This document shows, in pieces, positions 1 to 11,661 of a DNA stretch of 64,000 bases. This DNA comes from Phycomyces blakesleeanus NRRL 1555(-) (taxonomy: Eukaryota > Mucoromycota > Mucoromycetes > Mucorales > Phycomycetaceae). A program made the position numbers and the translations under genes. The stretch's first letter is position 1, and each line of letters begins with the position of its first letter. Below the pieces are notes generated by a model. That model had not been told where the DNA came from. It was given only the letters and a program-made list of their open reading frames with translations, and ran no database searches. Location: NCBI RefSeq assembly GCF_001638985.1, contig NW_017265141.1:296001-360000 (forward strand). The letters run 5' to 3'.

Positions 1-569
1 ACTAATAGTATCACATTAATGCATTTTAATCACGCTTCATAAAAGGAAATAGTAATAAGTACAAGAAATAAAAAAAAGGAGGTCCCAGTTTTCTGATCCC
101 CCTCCCCCCTCTCTCTCTCTTTTCCCTCCCCTCTTATTTTGTTTTTGTTCCCCTCCTTTATATATTATATAGATAAAATATTCGAATTGTATGTATGAGT
201 TAATATGTGGGTAAAGAGGTATAGAAGTGTATAAGAGTGTATAAAGAAGTGTATAAATGTGTGTGTGTCTATGGAAATATGTGCGTGTTTTAATAATTAT
301 TTTTACTGATCCTCAGGTTGGACGAGTGCCACATTAACAATGGTAAATGGAATATAAAGTCGGCTGTCAATTGTGGGACAGACTTTTTATATATACATAT
401 CATTTTGATAGCCAGCAATATTATTATTATATAAACATTTTTCTAAAAAAAAAAAAAAAGAAAAGCTAACCAACCCCAATTCTAATCGCTTTACCTTTAT
501 TAGCCTTGAATATTATTATTTATATATATTTTATATATATATTTTATATATAAATTTAAATAAAATTTA

Positions 570-609
<40 letters not shown>

Positions 610-909
610 TATTATTTCACTCCCTAGACGCCTCTCTTTCTTTTCTCTTTTGCTTTTACTTTTATTTTATTTCATTTTTTATTATTTTTATTATTTATTT
701 TATTTTATTTTATTTTATTTTATTTTATTTTATTTTATTTAATTTTATTGATTTAATTTTTATTTATATATATTTTTATATATATAATATCTTACAATTA
801 CACACGCATACAACCACACACACACACATCGACACATCGACACTCATTCACCCATTCACTCATTCACTCATTCGCTCGTTCACTCAGACACTCAGACACT
901 CAAACACTG

Positions 910-947
<38 letters not shown>

Positions 948-1035
948 AACGACGCAGCCATAGCCACACAGCCAAAAGAAAGAGAAATAGAAAGAGAAAT
1001 ACAATTGAGAAATATTATATTGCTTGTATTTCACA
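1..1035. promoter_or_regulatory. Spacer and presumed promoter/5' leader of the kinase gene
   Basis: No coding region seen. The stretch holds a CT-rich block near 100-160, an (AAT)n run at about 571-609, a TTTTA pentamer run at about 696-740 and a CA run at about 912-946. The last 100 bases before the kinase ATG are C/A-rich, a common look for fungal 5' leaders. No TATA box can be singled out because the whole stretch is AT-rich. Confidence 0.4.
696..740. repeat. TTTTA pentanucleotide microsatellite
   Basis: About nine tandem TTTTA units, lying upstream of the kinase gene. An (AAT)n run sits 90 bases before it (571-609) and a CA dinucleotide run after it (912-946). Confidence 0.85.
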
Positions 1036-3618
1036 ATGACAGTTTATAGAGATGATAAGGATGTAGAGATGGCCATCACAGCTCCACCTCCATCCTACTC
1101 GTCTTCCCAGATACCTTCTAGGTTCAAGTCTTTCTTTAGTCCTCAGGCTAGCGACATTTCATGCGATTCCTACCTGTCCTCCTCGTCCTCCTCTTTTACC
1201 GTTCCAAACGACTTTGAAGCCCCCAAGCAACAAAAGGGCTTCAAGAGCAACTCTTGGTTCTCAAACACATCCCTCGCCACAAACTCCAACAAAGGAATCC
1301 GCAGAGTCGCCTCAGCTCCCAACGCAAACTCGCTCAACGCACACCGCCCTCCGAACTACCCTGCCCAGTCTCAGTCTCAGTCCCAGTCTCAGCATCAGAA
1401 TCCTCCCCACTACAGCAGTCTTCTCCAGATGAAACTCAACAGTAGTACCTCTGAAGCGTTCTCTTCTGTTCCTGCCTTTCCAGGCCAACTTCAACGTGTA
1501 CGATCTTTCCGTCGCACATATAGCTCAAATAGTATTAAGGTGCGCCAGGTTGAGGTCGGTCCGTCTAGCTTTGTTAAGATTCGTATGCTTGGCAAGGGAG
1601 ATGTTGGCAAGGTTTATATGGTCAAACAAAAGGACACTGACAAACTATTTGCCATGAAAGGTAATATCTATAAAAGTATAAACATTATTTTTTCTATATT
1701 GTGCTTATTGGTAAATCCTAAATTTATAATCTACAACAATATATATATATATATTCGTAAATGTATGAATATGAATTTTGTTAATGATTTCTTCTTCTTT
1801 GTTGTTGTTGTTGTTGTTGTTGTTATTCTAGTACTCTCAAAGAGGGAAATGATCAAACGCAACAAGATCAAGCGTGCCCTGGCTGAGCAGGAGATCCTTG
1901 CCACCTCAAACCACCCCTTTATCGTCACTCTGTTCCATTCATTCCAAAGCCAAGATTATCTTTATTTCGTCATGGAATATTGTATGGGAGGAGAGTTCTT
2001 TAGAGGTAAGAAACAAAGAAACAAATACCTCTTCTTTAAGTTCATGCACACACACACATATATATATACTTCTTCTTCTTTGGTTCTGTTTGTTTGTTTG
2101 TTTGTTTGTAATAAATCACACCCTAATTAATTATAATTAATTGATTTTTTTTTATTAATTAATATCTATATCCTTTTTAACCTGTGTTGTATTTTAGCAC
2201 TTCAATTGAGACCAGGAAAGTGCTTGGACGAAGAAGGAGCAAAATTCTATGCAGCCGAGGTTACTGCCGCATTAGAATATCTTCATCTTCAGGGTCATAT
2301 CTACAGAGATCTCAAACCAGAAAGTAATGTGGACAATCTCATACTAAAGAAAACATGAACTCAATTCAAGTATAATTACGCGTGTGTGTATGTACGTGCA
2401 TATGTGCGTATATGTACATGTATATACATATTTACACGCACACGCACATATATATATACATATATACATATTATCATTATCATTATCATTTCTGTAGATA
2501 TTCTTCTTCATCAAAGTGGACACATTATGCTGACTGACTTTGATCTCAGCAAGGGATCTAGTCCTCCAGGAAAACCAGGTGTAGTCAAGGCTAGTTCACC
2601 CAACCAAGTAAGTATTATTTTTTCTCTAATTTATAGTATACTAGATATGATTGGTTGAGAGAATTTGATTGTACATTATTGTCATTTTGATCTTGATCCT
2701 GATTCTTGATTTTGGTCAATGTTTCTATTGTTCATTTACACATACGCATATATATACACATGCATACATCTAAATACAATTATTCCTTTTTGTATGTATA
2801 TCTTTATCTTTATCTTTATATTGTTTATTATCACCTTTACAAGCCGCCGTCGATCAACACAAAATCATGTGTCAATAATTTACGAACAAATAGTTTTGTC
2901 GGCACCGAAGGTACTCCACACTTCGCTTCGTACTTTGCGGGCCATGCGCTGATACTTCCCTAGAATACATTGCTCCCGAGGTTATCAAAGGTTGCGGTCA
3001 CACCAGTGCCGTTGACTGGTGGACCCTGGGCATCTTGATTTTCGAGATGCTCTATGGAACAACCCCTTTTAAGGGTGCCAATAGAAACGAGACCTTTTCA
3101 CGCATCATGTTTTGGGAAGTCAAGTTTCCTGATCAACCGGCACCCTATCAGAACCGGACCCTGTCGAGTTCGGGCAAGAGTCTCATCCGAAAACTGCTGC
3201 ACAAGGATGAGAACAGTCGACTAGGATCCTGCGCGGGCGCGGCTGATGTCAAGTCACACCCTTTTTTCAAAAACGTCAACTTTGCACTCCTTAGACACCA
3301 ATCGCCTCCAATCCTGCCTCTTATCCACAAGTCAAACGGTATCGATGCCGTTAACTTTCGAAGAATGCCACCAGAGAGCATGAGCCTTGATCTAGAATCA
3401 GACGATGTCATGGTCAGCATTCACAATGACCATAAAAATAACCCCTTTGAGAAGTTTAGTTCAAGTAAGTCAGTCATCTTGGTCTTTAACAAAGACAAAG
3501 AGAACCCTTTTATTTTTATTTTTAATTTTTATTAAATTAAATTAAATTAACCACCATTACAATAGTGACTCTGTATCATGAAGGTGATTCTGACTCTGAA
3601 ATCGACAGTGAGGTCTAG
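1036..3618 (+). CDS. FPK1: AGC-family Ser/Thr kinase, Nrc2/Fpk1/Kin82 type
   Basis: Exons 1036-1660, 1832-2005, 2198-2323, 2498-2607, 2844-2910, 2964-3464 and 3566-3618; 551 residues. All introns are GT-AG. Residues 1 to about 170 are a Ser-rich disordered region. The kinase domain follows with glycine loop GKGDVGKVY, catalytic Lys in FAMK, HRD-equivalent YRDLKPEN, a DFD in place of DFG, activation loop [15 protein letters not shown] and the AGC tail [11 protein letters not shown] and this loop are typical of the Nrc2/Fpk1 group, whose yeast members phosphorylate lipid flippases at the plasma membrane; that role is transferred by family. The fifth intron (2911-2963, 53 nt) cuts inside the VGTE-EYIAPE loop. 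The ATG at 1036 is the first in frame. An acidic Ser/Asp/Glu end closes the protein. Confidence 0.93.
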
Positions 3619-4517
3619 AACTTGCCTTTACTCTTCTTCATCTTCATCTTCATCTTCTTCCTCTTAGTCTTATTCTTCCGCTTAATTCTCCTTGTATTTC
3701 TGTGTTTGTATGAGTGCGTGCGAGTGAGTGAGTGAGTGGGTGAGTGGGTGAGTAGATAGGTGGGGTGGGTGGGTGGGTTTGATTATGTACCTTCTTTTTT
3801 TTCGCTATCATTTATTACTATATCTTATTTTTAGAAATCTCAAAAAACCTCCTTCTTCTTCTGTCTTGTCCCATCGTCCTACCTTCAATATCCATTGGCT
3901 ATAACCATCTTTACTTCTTTATATTTTCCCTTTATTCGCCTTGTTCTCTCTCGCTCTTATACACACACTCACTCGCACAAACACATACACAAAACCTACA
4001 CTAATATTTCCTTTTTATAATTGTTTTATTTAGTTACCAAAAAAAAACACGCCAATTTTTTTTTCTTTAATTATTTTCCTAAACCTATTATTATTATTAT
4101 TATTATTACTATTATTCTTATTTTTTTTCTTACTATTTATTCTATTATTTTTAAAGAAGAAATATATATATATATATATATATAAAGTGGTAAATATTAT
4201 TCACATCAACAGCATCATAAACATTGCATACACACAAGCATAGGATCTATAAGCTTAACATGGTCAAAAAGGTTATTTAACAAGTATTTCAATTTTGAAA
4301 CAAATCAACCTAGAGAAAAGAACGTTTTTTGACACATTCATATGTAGTTATAGATATAAATTTATATATAAAAGAAAGGTATAATTATTCTTTTGCTGAT
4401 TTTTTTTTATCGATGTATTGGTTATTTATCATCATTATCATCGTTTTTCTTCTTCTTTACAAAAAAAAACAAAGAAAAATAAAAGAAGAAAGAGAAAAGA
4501 AAATATATAAAGTAGTA
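3619..4517. other. Convergent 3' spacer between kinase and ARP2
   Basis: No gene seen. Both flanking genes end here. The stretch holds CT-rich runs just after the kinase stop, a GTGA/GTGG tract ending in a G-quadruplex-type motif (3762-3777), a (TTA)n run near 4088-4108 and a TA run at about 4163-4184. Confidence 0.6.
3762..3777 (+). other. G-quadruplex-type motif GGGGTGGGTGGGTGGG
   Basis: Four runs of at least three G separated by single T, on the sense strand about 145 bases after the kinase stop codon, at the end of a longer GAGTGAGTGGGT-type tract (about 3718-3780). If the transcript reaches this far the motif would lie in the 3' UTR RNA. Single-base loops make it a strong theoretical G4. 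A role in 3' end formation is only a guess. Confidence 0.6.
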
Positions 4518-6675
4518 TTAGGCAGTAGAGCCCAATACACCCATCTTGTCCAATGCACGGACACCTTGTTCTTCCCATTCTTGCTTTGTCACCCACCAAG
4601 AGTCCTTGTTCTTCATAATGTCAGCAAGAACAGCTCCACCCAAGAATACCCTTTTATCATACGTCAGTTGAATTGAATTAGTTTGCAAAGACCTTTAGAA
4701 TCTAAAATATACACTTAAAACTTACATGTGCTTGCGTCTAGGTGGATCTTCAATACGAATCTTGAATTTCTATTATTTTTTTTAAAAAAAATAAATAAAT
4801 TATATCGTGAGTATTTATTTAAAGTATGTATGTATGTATGTATGTATGTATTTATATATGGACTAACTTACGTTCAATCGACTAACATCACCATCCAAGA
4901 CATTTGTAAGATACAACTGCTTCATCTCCTTTTCAAGACGACTTGGTAGTCCAGGATACATGGTGGATCCTCCAGAAAGCACAATGTGCTTGTAAAGATC
5001 AGCACGGATATCAATATCAGCCGATTGAATGGTATTGAACAGCATCTCTATAGATAGTACACAAACATAACAAATATTAGGTTTATCTTGAAGAGGGTAT
5101 TGCAAAACCTATATATGTAACTTACCAGCCATTCCACCAGCTTCAACATCAACAAGATGAGGTTGGAAAAGACACTCGGGTGCTTCGAATCTCTCTGATC
5201 CAACCTTGATTACACGACCATCAGGAAGCTGAATAAATATATAGGAATTTAGACATAAATCATCAGTATCTTATTCTTATATTATTATTTTTTACTTTAT
5301 TACCAAAGCCTTTAACTCCTTTTGTTAAATATATTAACTTACTTCGTAGTTCTCTACCAAGGTTGTTGTCTCATTACCAAGCTTTTGGTCCAATTCAAGA
5401 TCATAACTGGCACACAATTAAGCATAATAATAATAACGTTATTATACATATGGACACAGTTACATATATCCTATGAGTGCAAAATACATTTATATATTTT
5501 TACCTGACATAGCACAACTTTTCCTTGATTTGTCTAATTGTCTCAAAGTCAGCAGTACGGTTGAATGCATAACCACGGAGAAGCAAGAGCTTGATAAGGT
5601 ATCGAGTGACATGTCGTCCAGCAACATCGAGACGGCGTGTCAAATTTGCAGGAGCATAACCTTCATAGACAGGAACCTATCGTATATATATATATATATA
5701 TAGATTGTAATAATAAATAAATAAAAAATAAACCTTGCTTTCACCTACACCTACACTTTTGCACTCCCCCTTTTTTTTTGAAGAAGTATATCTATACCCA
5801 TACATATCTCTTTCTCTTCCACACACACACACACACTATCTCTCTCTCTATTTATATACAAATCGCATACCCACAGATATAGATATAGATTTATGTATCT
5901 ATGTATGCATTTATACTCACAATGTGGGTCACACCATCTCCAGAGTCAACCACAACACCAGACAAGAGACCCTGAGCGAACAAGGTCAAGACAGCCTGGA
6001 TGGCGACATAGGCGCCCTGGAAACCATACTCCTCAAACATAATCTGAGCCATTTGTTCACGGTTGGCGCGTGGGTTCATTGGTGCTTCGGTCAACAGAAT
6101 CTTGCAGTCTCTGGGGTCAACCTTAAGCTTCTCGTCGAAAGTGTAGTTCCACAAGTGACGCATGTCCTCCCAGTTTCTAATGATACCATTCTCCATTGGA
6201 TATGACATCTGAAGACTGTTGCGAAGTGCAGCAGCCTCATCACCAATCATTATGTCCTTGATCTCGAGATTGCCTACTTTCTCCTCGGCACGCAAGATGG
6301 GTCGACCAACTACACTCGGAAATACATGTTCGGGAAAGTTGGAACCAGCATAACCACACTTTACGAACTGTGTTTGTAGTTGGGTGTGGTTGGGTGTGTG
6401 CGTAATATACATAAAAAAAAAGGTAATTTTTTTTTATAACTGTCAATGGTGGACTTTCATCATCTTTCTTGTAATGTATAAATGTAATTAGGAAGGACTA
6501 ATGTAGTTGTACATTATAAAAATAACCATAAGAGGACCTACTACATCTATATAGCTATGTCTCTCTTTTGGTTTTGTGTGTGCCAAGGTAAGCTAGTATG
6601 TGAATGAATAAATGAAAATTATGAAAGACTTACACCCGTTCCGTTATCAACGACGAGTGTCTTTGTTGCGTCCAT
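4518..6675 (-). CDS. ARP2: Actin-related protein 2 (Arp2/3 complex subunit)
   Basis: Exons (5'->3') 6675-6634, 6367-5921, 5676-5504, 5406-5343, 5228-5126, 5047-4872, 4769-4726 and 4650-4518; 393 residues, close to the usual 390. Starts [14 protein letters not shown]. Actin-fold signatures include DNGTG (phosphate 1), [11 protein letters not shown] (phosphate 2) and [12 protein letters not shown] (adenosine region). Arp2 rather than actin is shown by [24 protein letters not shown], the [21 protein letters not shown] block and the [12 protein letters not shown] end. With Arp3 and five other subunits it nucleates branched actin at endocytic patches. All seven introns are GT-AG and frames join without error. 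Confidence 0.97.
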
Positions 6676-6957
6676 AGTGAGCTTTCAAATGATATGTAAT
6701 AGTAATAAAAAAAAGAGGCAAAGTAAAGCAAAGTAAAGGAAACGCGGGAATAAGTAATAGGTTAAAAGAAAATGCGCTTGTAAAGGGGAGGGGAGGAGCT
6801 TAACACTTTTTTTTTTGAAGTTCGTTTTTTGTCTTTAATCTCAGTATAAAGCCATTTGCTCCGCTTTCTTTCTTTCTTCTTTTCTTCCTCTCTCTCTCTC
6901 TCTCTCTTATTTTCTCTTCCTGGCTCTGGCTTTCTCCAAAAGCTTGTCTCGCGTCAA

Positions 6958-6981
6958 TGATGTCATTGAATCATGACGTGA
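6958..6981. promoter_or_regulatory. Paired CRE/ATF-like octamers upstream of ARP2
   Basis: TGATGTCA at 6958-6965 and TGACGTGA at 6974-6981, each one base from the CRE core TGACGTCA, eight bases apart and about 285-305 bases upstream of the ARP2 start codon. bZIP factors of the ATF/CREB type bind such sites. Binding here is inferred. Confidence 0.35.
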
Positions 6982-7866
6982 AATTTAAAAGCAATTATAA
7001 AATATATATTGGTAGTATTTTATGCTTGGTATTCATCTTAATGCTTGCCAAGATATTTTCTGTATTGTTAAATATAAGTCGCCTTTTTTTATTTAATTTT
7101 AAGTAATAATAATGATAGCAATTCAATATTGAAACATACATAAATGCATATATAATGAATTTTTGTGTAAATGCATTGTGTCTAAAATATATATAAATAA
7201 TTATTCTGAACTTTTTTTTGGAATTTTATAATATGAATATACACAATTTATGTGAAAATTAGGATGAACAAATTAATTAATTAATTAATTAGTTCAATTA
7301 TGTATGTTCTAATAAGTATAATATCCGCATTAGGAATGTTCTTATAAGAGTGCAAAAAAGTAGTAAAAATTACGCTTTTTGCGTATATTTTTATTTTATT
7401 CCAAGTTTTTTTTTGATAATTGATAAATGTAAGGACATATATGCATAATACATAATACAAAATAAAAAAGTAATTTATTAAAGAAGTATATGCGAATTTT
7501 GTTTGATTGACCAGTGCTTAAGTATTACAACCATGCACTTATACACATGCATGGACATTATGTATGTATGTCTATATGTGTATCCATATACCATTAAGTG
7601 ATATTTCTTTATGTATATAGAAAGAGACTTTCTACAGTACATACCTATATAGCTGTACTTGGTTAATTAAGTTACAAGCTACAAAATGAATAAATATTAG
7701 GATTCTTGATGATTTACACAGCACAAATATTGAAAGCCACATTTTCCACTTTGTTCGGGTTATATGTATGAATTATTCTTCTACTTCTTCTTCTTTCTAC
7801 TCCGGTTCTCGGACCCAAAGAAGAAAAGCAAATAATGATATTCTTGTACTTACCAAACCATCACTT

Positions 7867-7931
7867 GGGTTTAAGTTTAAGTTTAAGTTTGGGTTTGGGT
7901 TTTGGTTTTTGGTTTTTGGTTTTGGGTAGGG
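7867..7931 (+). repeat. Degenerate GGGTTT/TTTAAG repeat
   Basis: A run of GGGTTTAAGTTTAAG units that drifts to TTTGGG and GGTTTTT units and ends in TTTTGGGTAGGG. It resembles a degenerate telomere-like simple repeat, but no clean TTAGGG unit is repeated. Confidence 0.5.
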
Positions 7932-9256
7932 CGAGTTTGGGTACTCGATTGATTCGATTAAGTAACCTGGCCACAATAATCTGAACTCAACTTTTGTTCC
8001 ACTACCTTTCTCTCTCTCTTGTCTTTGTTTATAAACACACAATGTATATACCATTTTGAGTTCAAATTAGGATGATTTTGATATTTTCTTATGGAAGCAA
8101 ATAAATTTATCTTCAGACCTTCATCTTTTTTTAAAATAAAATAAAATAATAATTGTTACTGAGATATTCTTACAAGCAGCCAACATATTCTTTTGGAGCT
8201 CAATTGATATTTATCTGTCAAAAGGTGTCTTTGGTATTGTTAATGCAGTTTCTTGTGTGTATGTCCGACCTTACTTTTGACAAATGTCTCTTCAATAGGA
8301 TTCATAAAGAGTGAATAATGCTACATAAATAAAAGGGTTCTGTAACCATGTTTCTTTATATTTTCAGAAACAAAATCCGAGTAAATTATTCATACAACTC
8401 TGTGAGCCACCTACAGAAATATATATGCATATTATATCAACAGCTTTACTATATACAATCTCTCTCCGTTCCTAAAGACTGTTTTTTCTTTTGCCTCTAT
8501 TTGACGAAATATTTTCTATTAGATATTTGGTTTGTTGCATGCCATTCTTGTTTATCAAAAAGGCACATAAGATATATATGTAAATACTGCTACAAGTTTT
8601 CACAGAGTTGATTTATTATTAATACGCTCCATAAAAAGAAATAAAGACAATGGTATATGTGAATGTATAGAATTGAAGAGGACCGCTAATCATCAACCAT
8701 AGTAAAATTTGTCACCTTTACTTGTAAAGACTTCAAATTCAAATTCGTTTTAGTATAAAATAATAATAATAATAATAAGGAAAGCCCTTCTAAATATGGA
8801 ACAAATTTTTCTATTGATATCATATCATATCATATCTTTTTTTTTTTTACTTCAATGTCACACTTTGTGAGCACCAATAAATACATCGTTTCATCTTATT
8901 ACCTTTGTTATAAAAATTCTGCAAGCTTATAAATAAATAAATAAATGTATGTATATATGCGCGCGTTTCTGTGTGTTGGTTATATATTTAACAGCCAAAG
9001 AAGAAGAGGAAGAAGAAAAATAAGTTTTGTGAAAGCAATCACGATAATTCAATAGGTGACTAGATTGTGTGTTCAATAAGATGATAAGGAATTAGGTTTT
9101 ATTAGAGATAACTGTATTATAAATAAGTAACATAAAAAAAAGAAGCTGATTATTTTATATATGTATATAAATGTGTGTGTGTGGGTGTATATATGTGAAT
9201 GTGATTGGGAAAGTGTGCGAGTGTATGTATATTATTATTATCACTATTATTATTAT

Positions 9257-11073
9257 TTAACTGCCATAGTACTCAGTCTTTTCAGCCTTAGAAGTAAAAT
9301 CTTGACGGGCTGAGATGTTGTCTTGAGAAATACCAGAGTGGTTGGTAATAACACCAGTAGGAGTCTCGAGCTTGACATCGTCTTCGAACTCATACTCATC
9401 CTTGTGCCAGTCGAACGACTGTCCACGCGACTTGGCAATCAAGAACTGGATCCAGGTAGGAACAAAAGAGCGGCTCATGGCAGCAGTCCACCAGTCCTCG
9501 CGCTGAGAGTAGTCGGGACGGATGTAACCGCCAGTAGCCTTGTCCAAGACGTAGGCAAAACCGTTGATAATAACATAAGAAATGATGCCACCAATGACAC
9601 CATAGGCAATCGAGTAAGTGAATGGCATGATGGCAAGTGTAATGAAGGCCGGAATGGCATCTCCGGGGTAATCCCAGTTGATGTTGCGGATACCAGAGGT
9701 CATCATTGAACCGACGATGATCAGGGCAGGCCCGGTTGACCAGGGTGGGAAACTGGCAAAGATTGGAGAGAAGAAGATGGAGACAAAGAAACCAAAGGCA
9801 GTGGCAATGGCAGTGATACCAGTACGACCACCTTCGGCAATACCGGCACCAGACTCGATAAAGGCAGTACAAGGCGAAGAACCAAAGCAAGAACCAATGG
9901 TGATGGTAATAGCATCGGTCATGAAAGCCCAGGTCGAATGTTCAAAATCACCGGCCTTGTCAGTGAAGCCACCATAGCGAGCCATGGAGTACATAGTACC
10001 AGTGGTGTCCATGATATCAACATACTAAAAGCACACAAAAGCAAAGTAAAGTAAAGAAAGGTAAGTAATCTACTCATTAACTTTTTCTTTGGGTTTCTTG
10101 CTAGCTTATTGTTGCCATTCTTACCAAGAAGGTGATCAAGGCAATCCAGATATCCTTGCCAGTGAGGTTAAAATCGAATCGACCAAGAGTACTATTTTTT
10201 TTTAAAAAAAAAGGTAGTTTTATTAGTATTTAATTAAATGATAATATTTATGGTAACGATAATGATACTTACTGTTCCATCTTGTGCACTGTAACAACCT
10301 TTTTGAAATAATCAAACATAAGATCACCCTGAGGAGTGTAGGGGAAGTAGGTGACCTTGTTCACACGGGGCCAGGAAGTGATAGCAATGAAGATAATAGA
10401 GATCAAGATAGCACCTCTGACACGGTACATCAAAAGAATAGCCATCATTACCAAACCAAGAAGACCTTTTTTTTAAAAAGAAAAATATTGCTTGATATCA
10501 GTACACAGCACATAATAATGACAATACAAAAAATACAAAGCTCCTGCTTTCTTGGTAGCTTGTTTGGTTGCTTAACTCACCCATATAAAGAGTTCCAGAC
10601 TCCATACGACCCCATTGACAAACACCTTCAGCACTCAAAGCTTCAGTAGGACAGCCACCTTAAAAATAAAGAAGAATATTAGTAAAAAAAAATAACAAAA
10701 AAATAACAAATAAAAAATTGAACAAGATGCTTACCTAATGTTACTAGTGTAGACATGTCGAGACTGACAAGACCAATACCGGCTGATTTTTGAACACCAA
10801 TAAAGCACAAGTACAAGCCAATACCACAACCCATAGCAATTTTTATACTCATAGGAATTATTCGAGCCAGCCATTGTCGGATACCAAAGATTGATAGGAC
10901 AAAAAAGATAAGACCTTCGATGAATACAGCAGCCAAGGCAGTCTCATAAGACACCTTGCCGCTACCATGGAAACCAACTACGGTATAAGTAAAGTAAGCG
11001 TTGAGACCCATACTATTGTTGTTATTTTAAAAAAAAAGGAGGTTAATATAAATAATGACAGTAATGGTACATA

Positions 11074-11110
<37 letters not shown>

Positions 11111-11661
11111 TAATTAATTAATTGTTAACTTGAAAGATCAGGTTTAACTTACCCAGGGGCCATACCGATAGGAAGATTGGCAAATACACCGAGAAGAATA
11201 GAGGAAATCATAGCAATAACAGTTGTGCCCATAATCAAATCCAGTTTGACTTGGTAAACACAGCTCATGTAATCTTCATTGAGGGAACAGACAGGATCAG
11301 CTTCGGTGAATTCACAAACGCAGGTTCCTCCACTGTCACTGATAATCGAGGAATTTACAGAAATGATATAGGCCTAAGTCAGGAATAATAATTAGAAAGG
11401 AAATTTATATATATATATATATTTGATGCACGTATAAATAGTTTAATTAAAGGTATTATTTTATTGATTTTACTATCAAGAAAAGACAATACAAGAAGCT
11501 ATATACCATACCATGGAGAAAAAGGTAGTCAAACCAGCACGGATTTCGGTGGAAAAGAGAGTTCCTTTGCGTTCACGTCTGGCACCTGAACCTTCGAGCT
11601 GGAAATGCCTTCCAATAAATGAATGCGCTATAGCGCTATTGAGGGTATCAATCCAAGTCAT
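9257..11661 (-). CDS. azgA: Purine permease, AzgA type (NCS2/AZG-like family)
   Basis: Exons (5'->3') 11661-11512, 11373-11153, 11012-10735, 10658-10581, 10465-10273, 10191-10125 and 10024-9257; 584 residues, the usual AzgA length. Start [22 protein letters not shown] is followed by [19 protein letters not shown], the classical AzgA N-terminus. Later motifs are [30 protein letters not shown], and the substrate block [21 protein letters not shown]. About 12-14 hydrophobic segments fit a plasma-membrane proton symporter for adenine, guanine and hypoxanthine. The C-terminal about 90 residues are cytosolic and charged ([15 protein letters not shown]). Substrate range is inferred from family. All six introns are GT-AG. 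Confidence 0.94.
11083..11107. repeat. (TTA)n microsatellite inside a permease intron
   Basis: A TTA trinucleotide run within the second intron of the permease gene, followed by TTAA repeats. Confidence 0.8.

Larger units (their letters stand above)
6676..9256. other. Spacer between ARP2 and the purine permease
   Basis: About 2.6 kb without a supportable gene. The ARP2 side holds a CT-rich tract (about 6863-6930) and two CRE/ATF-like octamers (6958-6965 and 6974-6981), which may belong to the ARP2 promoter. Further on lies a degenerate G/T-rich repeat (about 7867-7931). Open frames here are short, low-complexity and lack family features. Confidence 0.6.

Noticed and set aside
4518..6675. Conventional actin
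   Set aside because: The blocks [17 protein letters not shown] and [14 protein letters not shown] are Arp2-specific; the actin N-terminus and C-terminal KCF are absent.
8348..8611. 87-codon Cys/Tyr-rich frame in the ARP2-permease spacer
   Set aside because: AT-rich chance composition with no domain, repeat or splice support.
9323..9977. Plus-strand frames opposite the permease
   Set aside because: Antisense to conserved membrane-protein exons, no introns or family features.
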